Source: Tetradesmus obliquus
Taxonomy: Eukaryota; Chlorophyta; Chlorophyceae; Sphaeropleales; Scenedesmaceae
DNA length: 64,000 nucleotides
Reading direction: 5' to 3'
NCBI GenBank assembly: GCA_030272155.1
Contig: CP126200.1
Span: 2,170,001-2,234,000, forward strand
The notes under the pieces are model-generated. The model searched no databases. It worked only from the letters and a program-made list of their open reading frames with translations, and was not told the DNA's origin. Shown one piece after another: positions 24,510 to 36,931 of the stretch. How positions within the stretch are numbered: position 1 is the stretch's first letter; every line of letters starts with the position of its first letter. The position numbers and the translations under genes are program-made.

Positions 24510-27500
24510 ATGAGCGCCTTCGCGTATAAGACGCTTATGGGGTGCCTGTCAGGCCCATTTGTAGCTATTGAGAGCTACAGAGGCCTGCTCCTGCTTTCCC
24601 TGGCTGTCAGGTGCGGTGGCAGCTGCATTTGCGTCGACTTCCTAGCCCTGCCAGCCTGGCTTTTGTTTGACGTCCCTGACTAATGTTTGTTTGCCCCTGC
24701 AGTTATGGTTATTCATCCTTTGTACTTGGCTGGCGCCTGCAGCTGGTGAGTCTTGGTGTGGTGCCGCTCACCTGCCCGCGTGGCAGCGTTTAGCTGGGCT
24801 GCCAGCCGTGCCCAATTCTCAATTCGCCTCTCACTACTTGTGTATTGGTGTGCTCTTGCAGTTGGTAACGTCGCAGCCCGCGCAGATTGTGGTGGCACTG
24901 CTTGGCCTGGCTCTTTTCCCCACAGCCAGGGCCAGACTCAGCAGCAACAGCAGCAGTTCCTCAGGTGAGTAGCTCAGTCAGCAAGCCAGCGTACGCTGGT
25001 TGGACGTGATTTTGCGGGTTAGGCTGTTTGTTTAGGGGTGTTGGCAGCATATGGAACTCATGCTGAGGGCATGCACCACACTTCTACAGCTGCAGCTGAC
25101 TCCCACGACAAGGATGCATGCCAGCCAGCTGTTAGTGTGCGGTCAGCTTGCACAGCTCAGAAACAGCTCAGCGGGCTTTTTGAAACTCCCCTTTCTTACA
25201 CCGGCTACACCCTTGCTGCCTGGGAAACACACAGGTTGCGACTGCAGCAAGGGCGATGCAGCAGGGGAGGCAAGCAGCATGGACAGTGCAGCAGCAGATG
25301 GCAGCGCCTTAGCAGCCATGGATGGCAACACAGTCAGCTTGCTGCGCACGCCTTCAATTCGGCTAGCACGGCCGCCGTTCGCAGCAGGCTTATCATGCGG
25401 CACATCACCTAGCTATAGCAGCAGCGGGACGCCCAGCAGCAGCTGCAGTAAGGCCCGCAGGAGGCGGTTCCCGCGGGTGTCTATCGAGGTGAGAACCACA
25501 ACCAGCTGCCAGTGCGATACGCTGTGCAAAAAGTCGAGTGGCCGGATTTGCAGCATATGGTTTCCAGCGGCTTCTGTGCAGCAGATACTGGCATCTGGTG
25601 ATCATCTGCAGATGTGATGAACCTGAGATGCAGCTCTGCTGCCTGCTGTCGCGTCAGCAATGCGTACCAGTGTTGTGCATGCGCAAGCATTTAAGCAGTC
25701 TGTGTTCCTCGTGCGCAGGCAGGACTGTCTTTGCTTCCTGTCATGCACTTACCTGCTTATGCCGACTTCCCTGCTGCCCTGCAGCTGACCCCACTGCCCC
25801 GGCTCTCACTGGAGTTCCAAGTCAAGTCCAACAGCAGGCGCAGCGGCAGCATCCGCGGCAGCAGAGCCTCGCTCGACGACTGCATGCTCTACTCCCCAGG
25901 AAGCAGCAGCGGCGGCGGCAGCAGCAGCAGCAGGTGGCAGCCCAGCATGTCCCGCATCCGCTCAGGGCATGACCTGCAGCTGCTGTCTGCTGATGGCGGG
26001 GATGCAGCAGGGCAGCAGTCGTCCGTGTGGCCTGCAGGAATGAGCTTGCAGGACGCGCCGACAACAGGCGAGGCAACGGAGTCCCTGGGGCATGGCCAGC
26101 TGCTGGATGGCCTGCAGCAGATTGAGCAGGTGAGTCAGGCAGCAGCAACAGCAGCATGCGCAGTTGCAGTCCTGGCTTGATGATGAGGGACAGGCTGTTA
26201 GTGCTGGGTAGGCGCTGGCCTGCAGGAACATACCCATACTTGCAATGAGCACTCTTCCTGCAACCCTTTGCTCGGCTTCCTTTGTGATGTCTGTGTACCG
26301 GTCTTATTTAATGTCCCGCCCTGCAGGACATCACCGAGACGCACCTCCTGCAAGTGGGTGCCATGCTGGGCGAGGCTTCCAGCAGGGCGGCGCTGCTCGC
26401 ACAGGAGGCAGGCGGCCCTGTGGGCCACCCGGGCAGCTTCTACGGCAGCGCAGACAGCGAGGGCTTCCTAGAACCTTGGGAGCTGCTGGTGTGCGAGAGC
26501 AGCAGCAGCAGCGTGCTGTACTGGGCCTGGCGGCGGCCGCTGCGGAAGGGGCTATACATGTACATGACACGCAGCGTGTTCCTGGGCGCGAGCCCTGTTG
26601 AGCTGCGGGCCTTCATGAACGACGACGCGTACCGAGTGGTGTGGGACGGCGCGATGAACGTGCTGAGGCCGATTGCCGGCCCTGCGGCGGCGGCTGCAGC
26701 GGCAGGAAGCAATGAGTCGCTTGAGGCGATGGCGGCGGCAGTGGCAGCTCGGCTGGCAGGGGTGGCTGCACCAGGCACTACAGCAGCAGCGGCAGCAGCA
26801 GCAGAAGAGGAGAGCTGCAGTGGCGCAGACAGCAGCAGCACGCTTGCCTCTGCCAGTTCTCTGCTGTCTCCTTTTGCCGCACTCGCCGGCAGCAGCGGCA
26901 GCAGTGATGCCAGCGCTGCAGACGAGGCCAGCAGCAGCAGCAGCGGCAGCAAGCAGCGGGAGGTGCTGCTGCATGAGTCCGGCATCATGCAGGCGCTGGT
27001 GCACTTCCCCAAGCCAATGGCATCCCGCTCCTACATCTATGCGCGCCGCGTGTGGCACAGGCCGTCTGACGGCGGCTGCTACGTCCTCTCTAAGGCATGT
27101 GGCTTTGAGGCGCCGCCGGCGCTGCCCTGCAGGGCTGTGTCGGTTGAGGATTATGTGGCTGGCTGCGTGGTGCGCGCGCCCGCGGCACAGCTGCTGCCAC
27201 CCGGCTGCGATGGCCCGGCTGCGGAGGTGCTGCTGGTGTACTTTGAGGACAGCCATGTTCGGCCAGGGTAAGTTCTGGATTTGGGTTTGAGGCCTCACCC
27301 TGATTTCAATTATTTGCAGGGCTGCCGCTGGACAGCATAGCAGCTTTGATTGCTAGTGTTGGCTGCTGTGCTTGGGGGATTGCCAGGGTGTGTACATCAG
27401 GCATAGGCGTTGCATTGGTGCTTGCTCTCCGTGTGTGCCCCTAAGCTCATGCCGACCTGTGTTATGCACTCTGCCTGTTGGTCTTCACCATTGCTGCCTC

Positions 27501-28926
27501 ATCCTCCAGGCTCGCCAACCTGGGCATCAAGAAGGGCCTGTGGCCGCTGGTGCAGAAGACAGACAAGGCCCTGCGCGTGTACCAGGCAGGCGCAGCAGCC
27601 AACATGCACCTGCAGCCGCAGCAGCCGCCTGCTGCGAGCCGCCTGCAGAGCAGCAAGTCGACGCCTAGCCCAGGGCTCAGCAGGGCAGCGTCGCTGCAGC
27701 GGAGAGCGTCGCTGCAGGCAGCAAGTGCTGGATGTGGGGCTGGCAGTGCAGCTGATGCTGCAGACAGCAGCAGCCAATGCGAGATACAGGCGGAGGTAGA
27801 GCAGGTAGCTATCAGCACCAGCTGCAGCAAGGCTGCTGCCTCGTGCTGCTCTACTCCTCTGGCTGAGGTGCATACTGTTGAGCAGAGCTGCAAGGCCAGC
27901 AGCAGCAGCAGTGGCAAGGGCAAGGGTGGTGGCGCGTGGGACTGGTGGCACAGGCTTGCGAGTACTGTGGGTGGTGCCATCAAGGGCTCCGGCCAGCTGC
28001 TGGCATCAGCATCTGTCATGCTGTGGCGCTCACACACGCGGCTAGCCCTGATGGTGCCCACACTGGAATGGCGGCTGCTGCACTGGCTGCTGCAGCGCCT
28101 GGCAGCTCCGGGGCGGCTGCTGCTTGGCGCGCCTGCTGCAGCAGGTGCCGGCGGCCGCGGCAATGCTCGGCTGAGCAGCCACCCGATTGGAGACTGCCTG
28201 CATCCAGGGCTGCTGCGGCGGCTGCAGCAGCAGAGCAGCAGCGGGCCGCCATTGTTGCGTGTGTCATCGCATCCGCTGCGGGTGGAGGACCTCATGGCGG
28301 CAGCAGAGCCTGAGACGCCGCGGGCAGCAGGCTGCAGCGGCTGCTGCAGCAGCCACCGGCAGGCGTTTGCGGCGCGTGTGCAGCAGCACTGCGCTGGCAG
28401 CGCCTGCGGCAGCAGCTGCTGTGGCGCAGCCAGCATCAGCAGCCTGGGCAGCACGGAGCAGCAGCAGCAGCAGCAGCAGGTGTTCTGCAGTCACGAGCCG
28501 CTGCTTGGTGCTGACTGGCTGTCAGGAGTAGACGCATATGGCATGCACAGCATCGGCTGCATGCATGCACACCATGCGCCATGCTGCTGCAGCCAGCATG
28601 CGCATCGCTCCAGGCTGGCGGCAGCAGCAGCAGCAGGTGGCGAAGACACACTCAGCGGCTGCGGCAGCAGCAGTGCGCCAGCCAGCAGCTGCGGCTGCGG
28701 CAGGTGCTGCGAGGCAGCTTCTGCAGCAGCGTGCCTGGCTGCATCCGCCAGCTGCTGCAGCGGCCGCAGCAGCAGCCGCTGCAGCAGCGCGGGCGGCAGC
28801 ACGCGTGTGAGCGGTGGCGGCCGGCGGCAGCGGCGCGTGGTGGTGCGGCTGATGCAGGCGGCTGGGGTGCGGCTTGCACACAAGCTGCTGTCAGCACTTG
28901 AGCAGGCTCAGCCGCGGCAGGAGTAA
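24510..28926 (+). CDS. START-domain lipid-binding protein, plant CP5-like, with N-terminal membrane segment
   Basis: The START fold binds a lipid or sterol in a pocket; this subfamily (Arabidopsis CP5-like proteins) is membrane-linked and of unknown ligand. Firm exons: 24510-24610, 24703-24745, 25785-26129, 26327-27267 and 27510-28926. Exons near 24862-24964 and 25048-25488 are supported, but their joining frame is unresolved. The N-terminus has hydrophobic stretches (RGLLLLSLAV; AQIVVALLGLALFP). The START domain starts at WELLVCESS, goes through YWAWRRPLRKGLYMYMTRSVF and ELRAFMNDDAYRVVWD, and resumes at QALVHFPKPMASRSYIYARR and VLLVYFEDSHVRPG, then LANLGIKKGLWPLV after the last intron. A low-complexity insert of roughly 90 residues splits the domain. 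The C-terminal 400 residues are Ser/Ala/Cys-rich and not recognised. The ATG at 24510 was chosen because it opens the membrane-like exon. It diverges from PP2C. Confidence 0.88.
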
Positions 28927-31900
28927 GGCTTGCTGCTGTGTGATGTCGATGATACTGAGGCAGTATCGCGAGGTTTTCGAGCGAGCGGGCTGGTGTGCTG
29001 TGTGAGGTCTGTGTGGTGGTGAGAGTGCGCGCACACCGCGGGTAGCGAGCGCATTGTCGGTGATTCCCTTGCTGTGTGCTGGCGGTGCTTGGAGTGTGTG
29101 CTGCAAAGTGGCGGTGGCTGCAGGAGGAATGAAAGCAGTGCAGAGCTTGCTGAAAGTGTTGGCAGGCAGGCGCATTCGTACGTGGAGTGGTCACTGTTGA
29201 CTGCTGGCTGTGCATCTGGCTGCTCACTGGGGCTGCCTGCACAGCAGCCTGCGAGATGTATCTGCGGACCAAGAGGTGGCTTGACCTGACGTCATTTGAG
29301 GTGTCATAAACAGCGCTTTCGAGGCTTGTTCTGGGGCAGTCTGCTAGCGTCGTCTCTCGCACTGGGGTGCGCCTGTTCAGTGCGGTCTGGCTGTTGCAGG
29401 ACAGGCGGCAGCGGCAGCTAAAGCTGCATATTGTATGAAGTGCCTGGCTTGCATGCTTGCGTGAGGGCTATAAGGTGGCATGGCCTGTGTAGCATGGCCT
29501 GAATTGGGCCTGTGCTCACTGCGCTCAACAAAAGGAGTTGCTGGGTTGTGGGCCTGGGTGGTGGATTTCAGCTGGGTGTCAGCACACTACTGCATGCATG
29601 TGCTGGGCCTGCGCGTTGTGGTGGTACATACAGTGCACACGTGTGCAGTCTGTGCATGTCCTGGGTGATGCAAGAGGCATCTGCAATGCAGCGCTGAGTG
29701 CAGAGTGCTTGCTGCTTCTCAGGTTGGTGAGCGTTGGGGAGCTTTCACTAGCGTATTTCACACAACAGGTGCACTGTTGCTAGCTGAGCTTGGCTTTAAG
29801 CTTGCGCTTAGCATGCGCCGCAGTATACTGTACGTGTGATGCAGCTGTCCGTGTACGGTTTTCCTGCAGCCTGCAATTATACATGTTGAAGTTTTTTGAA
29901 GTTGCGCTTCAGCTGCATTTTCCCTTCCGCAGCGGCGGCTTGTTTGGTGAGGATTGATGCAAGGTGCGATCTTGCAAGGTTCTTCGTTTGCCCTGCAAGC
30001 GCAGCCGTGCGCTTGCAAGCGGCCTGTAAAGCAACGCTGGGTTCAGAAGCGTTGAGTTTGCTTACAACACAATGAACTCTTCAGTGGTGCTGTGGCACAC
30101 GTGTCAGTTCACCTGGGTCGTGTGCAGACCAAGTGGTAGGGGCACAGGGGTGACCTGTGCACATTGTGGTGCTACATTCTCATGTCTCACACCGTGATGA
30201 AGCTTGTTTGGCCTCTTCAAGCTGCATGCATTTCGCAGTGCATTTTGGTTTTAGGCGGCTCGTCGGCGCTGCTGCCGCTGCACGTCTGTTTGCTTGCACA
30301 TTCATGTGCACGGCAGGCGCGTGAGCAGCAGCAGCAGCTACTATGAGTTGCTTGGTGCAGCAGAGGTCACTATAGCTGATGTGCGTTGTGGGCATGTGCT
30401 CGCATGTTGGCACTGGCCCAACAGGACATGAGAAGTTAGTTCTTTCACTGAGTTTTGGTGGTGAAGGCGTGTGTGTGCTTCCTGGCATCACAATGCCTGA
30501 TACATCACACAAGCACATGCACCTGTGTCGCATGTGTATGTTACTGCTGAGCGATAAGCAGCATGAGTGGCAGATCAGATGCGCTGGCTGCATGCGGCGC
30601 AGTGTGTTGGCAGTACAGGTCAGGCGTGTGAGATGCGCTCACAGGATTTGAATCAGGATTTGACAGCAGCAGTCCGAAGTCAGCAAAGAAGAGTGGTGTT
30701 TGCAGCAGCGGCAGAGCAGTTGTGGCAGAGTGTGCCGATTGAAATTTAATGGCACGAGGTAGCTGGCAGTGGTAGCAGCTCAAGAGGCAGCATTGAGTCT
30801 ACTTGGGCAGCTGATTGGCAGTAGACTGCTAGCTGCCAGCGTTCTGCAACACAACAAAGTCATGCAGCATTTGTTTGTCGCCTGCTGCATGGTGCCTCAC
30901 ATCTCGCACCTTGCAGCCAATGGAGTAGTGTTCTGTGTCTTTGCAGATTTGAGGTCCCCTTGCTGTTCAAATAGCGGGTGCGATGCGCGTGGCCAGAGGG
31001 TGTGTGCATTTTGCGTGTGTGCAATCTGCATTCAGGGGTACGTATGTCTGCTTTTCCTTGTGCCTTGTGTTGGGGCAGCGGTGTTTGGCAACCTATGAGC
31101 ATCATCAGCATCATTTTAGAGGCCCAGTCCTTCAATCTGCAGCTGTGGTGGCATGTTTGCTGGCGTTCTGTGCGCCGTCTTCCTGGCAGTGTGGCAGTGC
31201 ACAGCATTGCGCAGTAGGCGATGGCATGGGAGCCATGTGTGCATATGTAATGGCAGCTGTCGAGTCTGCGCTGTACATGTGTACGATACTGAGAGAGGTG
31301 GGTTGCAGCAGGGCTACTAGTGCGTTGTGCGGCTGTGCCGCTCACAATTCGAGCTGGCAGGTGTTTTTCATGTTCCTAATTCCAGGCAGGTTCTGCCAGC
31401 GACTAGGCACAGCTGCTGGTTCGATAGCAGTGGGTTCCTGTCGGTTTAGCGGCGGGCAACCGCACACATTTACACGTCTTCATGTTTGGGTGTGTTGTTT
31501 CTGTGTCATTGGGGTCTGTGTGAGGCTTGCCACCTCCCCAGGGGAAGTCTGCAGGATCACAGTGTCTTGGGGTGGGAGTAAATGAGTGGAAGAGGGTGTG
31601 ATGTCAGCGGCAGTTACAGTGCACTGTGGCACCGTCATGCTTCAATTGCTGGCTTCACCAGAGACCCCATCGCATGCGTTTTCACCATATGCTTTTCCTT
31701 CCAGCTGTTCCAATTTTCCTACAGTGTTTGTGGACCATCATTTGGCACTGGTGCTGTGCTTCTGACAGGGGTGGAAAGTTGGTGATTGCTGTGCGTGCGG
31801 CTGTAGTTCCAGCGGCAATACTTTGTAACTACTTCAATTACCAGCATTGCTTTGAAATCATCCAAGAGTCCATGATGAGGTTGTGTGACCCGTTGACTGC

Positions 31901-32589
31901 AAGTGATACTGCACAACACTCTGGCTCAGCATTGCTTGCAAGTATGGATGACGTTGGATGCTATGCCTACATGCCAGCCGAGCTTCCGACTGCCTGCATG
32001 CGTGCCAGCTGCAGCCCACGCAGATTGTCAGGAGACTTAGAACGAGAGGTCTTCTGGCGCAGCTTTGCTTGCATGTTTCGCATCCAATGCAGCCCGTGAG
32101 GACTCAGCGGATGTGTAAATTCGTTCTTATACAACAGCAGGAGAAGCAGAGCAGAACAAATGAGCTTTGATTCTTGCAGCCATGGTGGCGGGGCCCCCAT
32201 CTAGACATGTGAGTGAGCAATATGTTGCACTGTGCTGTGTTAAAGTTTGCTTTCTGCAACGCCATGCAGTTTGTTTACGCAACCTGAGCGGTGCTGGTGC
32301 CTGCTCAACTGCATCCCCATACGATGGTGGGCTGGTCTGTGACAGCGTGACAGCAATTCGCCACAATATCAAACACACCGGCAGCATGTATGCAGCTGCA
32401 TCAATGCCGGGTATTGTCAGAACATCGCGACGCAGGCCGGCGACGAAGGAAACAGCGAGAATGCAACAACCTTGGACGCGTAGCTGGATGGGCCATGTCG
32501 CCGGGATCCCAAGAAATCAGGCTTGACCTGGTTTATAGCGAAATTCACAGCAAAAAACGTATGTGTATGGTGTATGTAACTAGTGCGAA
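28927..32589. other. 3.7-kb gene-free, G/T-rich region downstream of the START gene
   Basis: I see no exon chain or family motif on either strand. The frames that stay open are Cys/Val/Trp-rich and look like composition artefacts. The + strand is strongly G/T-rich (gtgtg, ttgtg runs) up to about 32.1 kb. TGTAA pentamers occur at about 30,026 and 32,115. A long 3' UTR of the START gene is possible. The cupin promoter must lie at its right end. Confidence 0.5.
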
Positions 32590-33376
32590 ATGTCGGCCCA
32601 TCGCTGCGCACCCTCGGCCCTGGTGCGTCGAGCAGGTCTGCTGCTCGTGGCTGCTGCAGTTCTGCTGGTGTGCTTGCCAACAACAGCGCGAGGAGGCATA
32701 GCCAACATGATTCAATACGGGCTGGAGTTCAACGACGGAGCTGGCAGCACCATAGAGACAGGTATGTATGCAGCATGGCCAAGAGCCCCAAAGCAGCATG
32801 AGCAGGCAGGGCTGTAGTTCCTGCAGAGCTGTTGACTGCAGCATGCCGTGCGAGCACAAAAATTGTTGAAGGCGACATGGTTCGGTTCAAATGCATGAAC
32901 CCTGTCCGCAAGCAGAGCAGTGGCGTCTGCAACGGTTCTGCTGCCGCTGCTGCTCTGGGTGACATACCGTTGTTCTGCATGCACACGCATGCTTGCAGCC
33001 TTGGCACCGCTTGCCAACACGCGCACTGCAACGTTCAACCTCGCCCCCTGCACTGGCATACAAGTGCACTACCACACCAACCATGAGCTGTTCCAGCCCA
33101 TAAAAGGTGAGCGATTGCTGTCGATAGGTAATAGCTGTTTACCAGCCAAATCCTTGGCAGCGCAGGTACCCACATTTGCCCTGCAGTGGAGACGTTTGTG
33201 CTGCAGCTGCCGCAGCGCGGCGCTGCTGCCACAAGCCTAAGCAGCACATTCGTCCAGCATTCTACAACTCACCCTTTACAATGTTGTACTTAGTGATGAT
33301 GCAGTACTGTTGATTACGGCTTTCCAGGCTTTCCGACGGGGCTCAAGTGTTGCTGCTTTGCTGCTGCTTCCTGCTG

Positions 33377-33419
<43 letters not shown>

Positions 33420-33891
33420 AGGCAGCCTGACAGTGGGTGTTGTAAACCAGACCAACTTGTGGCGCGTGTTCAACGTGTCTGCTGGGCAGCTGCTGGAGAT
33501 CCCTGCAGGTGAGCATTACAAGCAGCACACCTGTGTCACTGCTGATTTCACCTCTTCTGATGCGCATTCGTGGAGAGCTCCTGCGCTGCTGCTCGCTAGC
33601 GCTGCTGACTTCCATGCTGTCTCGTGTGCGTGCAATGCCTCCTCCCCTGCAGGCGACATCCACTACATGCTCAACTCCGGCTGCAGTGGAGCCATACTTG
33701 TGGGCACGTGGCCTCTGGAGACCAACACTACCTTCCTGCTGCCTGCACTGGGGGCGTTTCCGCCTGAGGCGCAGCTGATGTTTGGGCAGAGTGCCTTCCC
33801 TGCAGTGCAGGGGACTTTCCCACTGATTAGGGATGCTGCATGCCTGGCTCGATGCGGGGCTGCTGCGCCTGCTGCCGGCACTGCAGGATGA
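32590..33891 (+). CDS. Secreted single-domain cupin, germin-like
   Basis: Four exons: 32590-32761, 32999-33106, 33422-33508 and 33653-33891, totalling 606 nt and 201 residues. The first about 35 residues form a signal peptide (basic start, then LLLVAAAVLLV). Both classical cupin motifs are complete: motif 1 is HYHTNHELFQPIKG (His81, His83, Glu87, Gly94), matching HXHX3EX6G; motif 2 is GQLLEIPAGDIHYMLN (Gly115 to Asn130, His126), matching GX5PXGX2HX3N. The metal ligands of germins (two His, Glu, His) are therefore present. Family knowledge suggests an extracellular or wall Mn-binding protein such as an oxalate oxidase or superoxide dismutase-like enzyme, but activity is not established. Introns fall exactly at the last Gly of motif 1 and inside the PAG of motif 2. 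The intron before 33422 ends in a long (CTG)n tract. Confidence 0.87.
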
Positions 33892-34743
33892 GTGCGTTGA
33901 TGTGTTGACATTGAATGCTTGGCAGGTTGCTGCAGCTGGAGTTGTCGCCACATTGTACAACATGATTCTGCCATGGTGCCCGGTGTTGCATTTGCGGTGC
34001 CACCGCAGCGGCTAGCGGCTAGCTAGCGTGTGTCGCAGCTATGGAACCAATGCATAATGCAGGATGACAGTTGTAGGATTCCTTGGTGGTTGTGAAATGC
34101 ACGTCAGGCTTTGGCTAGTAGGGAGCCAATCAACGTCTGCGGCCTCAGGCGCCAGCCTGATGCTTTGAACTTCACGCTGTTGAATGCTGTGACAGCATCA
34201 GCATGCCCAAGTTGCCTTTTCTGCGTATCAGTACATCGCACGTTCTTGCAGGAGTGTACACACAGTCGGACGGTTGATGTTGTTGATTATCGCTGTTACA
34301 AGTGCATCCAGGGGGTTTGTCGAGCTCACCAACAGGCTGATTGTGTTGGCAGACACAGGTGTAGCGGTTGGCGCGTGCCCTCATAGGGGTGTTGGTATCG
34401 CATGCATTCAAAAACAACAACTTAGTTATTAAGTAATTGCTCGAGTTTGCGAGCATTGCAACCTTGCAATTGGTGGCAGGCGAGGAGGGTAACTGTGTCA
34501 CCAGCTCTGGGTGCAACGGGGTGACTTCGGGAAAATCTCCGCCCACGACGCCCAAGCTGTTCAGTTGAACTTCATGATGATAGTTCAAACAGTTTCATCA
34601 GCAGATCAGGGCAATCCAAAGCTATTGTGAGCCGGCCATAATCCTAGAGCAGGCTGTATCATCCTTCCACATTCACTGCCTGATGCAACTAAATACCGTG
34701 AGATAGCCTACTAACCAAGTGTTCTTGCCAGCCCGCTTGCAAC
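33892..34743. other. Intergenic region between cupin and SGNH hydrolase genes
   Basis: 852 bp between two co-oriented genes; no gene is seen. The left part is G/T-rich and probably cupin 3' UTR. No clear promoter element of the following gene was recognised. Confidence 0.5.
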
Positions 34744-36888
34744 ATGGCGGGCTGGCGCTGGTTGGCGGTCTCTCTGACCCTGCTGCTGCTCGGGCTGCCT
34801 CAACACCTAGCCGCGTCCAAATTCGTAGCCAACCCGTCTGCTAGACTATCGCAACAGCATCGACAGTTTGTGGAAAAGATGTGGGAGTCAAACCTTGCGA
34901 TGTCAGAGAGCCTGATCAGGGCTGGCTACAAGCATGAACTGGAGGTAGGTCACCAACGGTTGCGCATGCAGGTTACAGCAGGCACCATACTATTCAAGGG
35001 ATGCTGTGACAGCAGCTGCAGTCTCTTCAACACACAGCAGTGCAGATGGTCGTAAGAGGGCAGTGCTTGCTAGCAGCAGTTGCTGTCAGCGCACGACATG
35101 CGTCACGTGCACGTCATGCTTGATGGGTTGACAAATGCACCAAAAGCAGGTGCTCAGCCATCCCGCAAAACTACGCAGCACCCTGTTTTGTTGAAACACT
35201 CTTGGCAGCAGCACATACAAAAGCAGTTGTGCACAAAAGCCAGCAGCACTCATCACGCAATGTGCTGATGTGCACAATCAACATACTTCCCCCTAGCCTG
35301 ACACATAGTGACACTATGACGGTTTTGCTGCTGACGCCTAAAGGACACCCAAAGCACTGCTGGACAGAGATTTACAACTGCATGGCAAATTCCTGCTGCG
35401 GCTTGCAGGGCAGGAACTGGGCGCGGCTTGTGCAGAAGCTGAGCACAGAAGGCAGCACAGTCAACATCGTCGCATTCGGAGGCAGCGTGACAGTCGGTTA
35501 CAGGCTGAGTAACACGTCATACCCCGAGGAGTTTGTTGAGTGGCTGGGGGCCACCTTTCCAGGCGTGAAGTTCAACCTGATAAACCTGGCGAGGAGAGCA
35601 ACAGCAGCAACGTTTGCAGCGTTATGCCTGGTGCAGGACTTGCCAGAGGATGCAGGTGAGCTGGCGGCAGCAGCAGCAGCAGCAACAGCAGCGGCTTGAG
35701 CAGTGGCAGCAGCAACAGCAGCGGCAGCAGCAGCAGCAGCGACAGCAGCAGCAGCAGCGGCGGTGGGGAGCAGCGGCGGCGGCGGCGGGGAGCAGCAGCA
35801 CTGGCAGCGGCGGCAGCAACGGCAGGCACAGCAGCAGCGTTTGCAGCTGCAACCTTGCCGTGACGCTGTGCATTGCCACGCCGACTCGGTTGAAATTGCT
35901 ATGCGGCAGCTGCACGCGCTGCCAGCACTGCCCAGGGTCACCTGTGCTAGCATGATGCTGCTGCTTGCAGGAAAGTAGGAATCCCAGCTTGAAAAGCACA
36001 CGGACAGCTGCCTGATTTGACAAGCAGTTGACAGGCTCTGTGGGCAAACAACGACTGCAGCCCTAAGCAAACGCCACACGCAGCGCAAAGCCAACCATCA
36101 GCACCTGCTACACCAGCACGCCTCAAGTTCACTGCACTGCTGCAAATCTGGCGCCACTAGAGTACAGCGTGAATGGCTACGGTGGCCAGCAGTTCAAGCC
36201 TTGTTACAAACAGAATAACAGCCTCTCTAACTTACGTAACATCTTCAACTGCGCTGCTGCAGATCTGGTGCTACTAGAGTACAGCGTGAATGGCTATGGC
36301 GGCCAGTGCCAATGCTTCACAAGCCCACAGACAGCCGGCTACGAGACCCTGCTGCGCAAAATCATCAAAAAGGCGCCGCACACCGCCATGCTGGCTTTTG
36401 CCAGCTTCATGTGGCTGGACAAGGAGAACAAGCCCGGCAAGTATTATGAGACAGGGGAGGATCAGCACGGCGTGGTGGCCAGGCGATACGGTGAGCAGCA
36501 AACATTGAATAATCGGGTGGTTCTGGTAGAAACTGTTTCAGCAGTGCTGCAGCAATCAGGTTTGTGTTGCTGTGGCGCTGAGAGGGTTTCTGCTGCTGGC
36601 TTTGTCATGCAGGATAACCACCTGCTGCTGCTGCTGCCGCTGTTGCTGCTGTGTCCAACATCAATCGTGCATACCACAAAGCATAAAGGTCTTACGCTCA
36701 TTGCAAGTGATGACCGCTGCCGCCGCTGCCGCCGCTGCTGCTTCTGCTGCTGCTGCCTTCAGGCGTGCCCATGATGAGTGTGCGTGACGCGCTGTATGAC
36801 GTCATGTTTGACCCTGACAACGCATATGGTGTCAAGAGGGAGGAGATACTGGTGGACATCGTGCACGTGGGAGACTAGTGAGTAGCAT

Positions 36889-36931
<43 letters not shown>

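Noticed and set aside
30983-31585. 200-codon open frame in the gene-free region
   Set aside because: It is Cys/Val/Trp-rich with no motif and no splice-consistent neighbours, typical of G/T-rich noncoding DNA.
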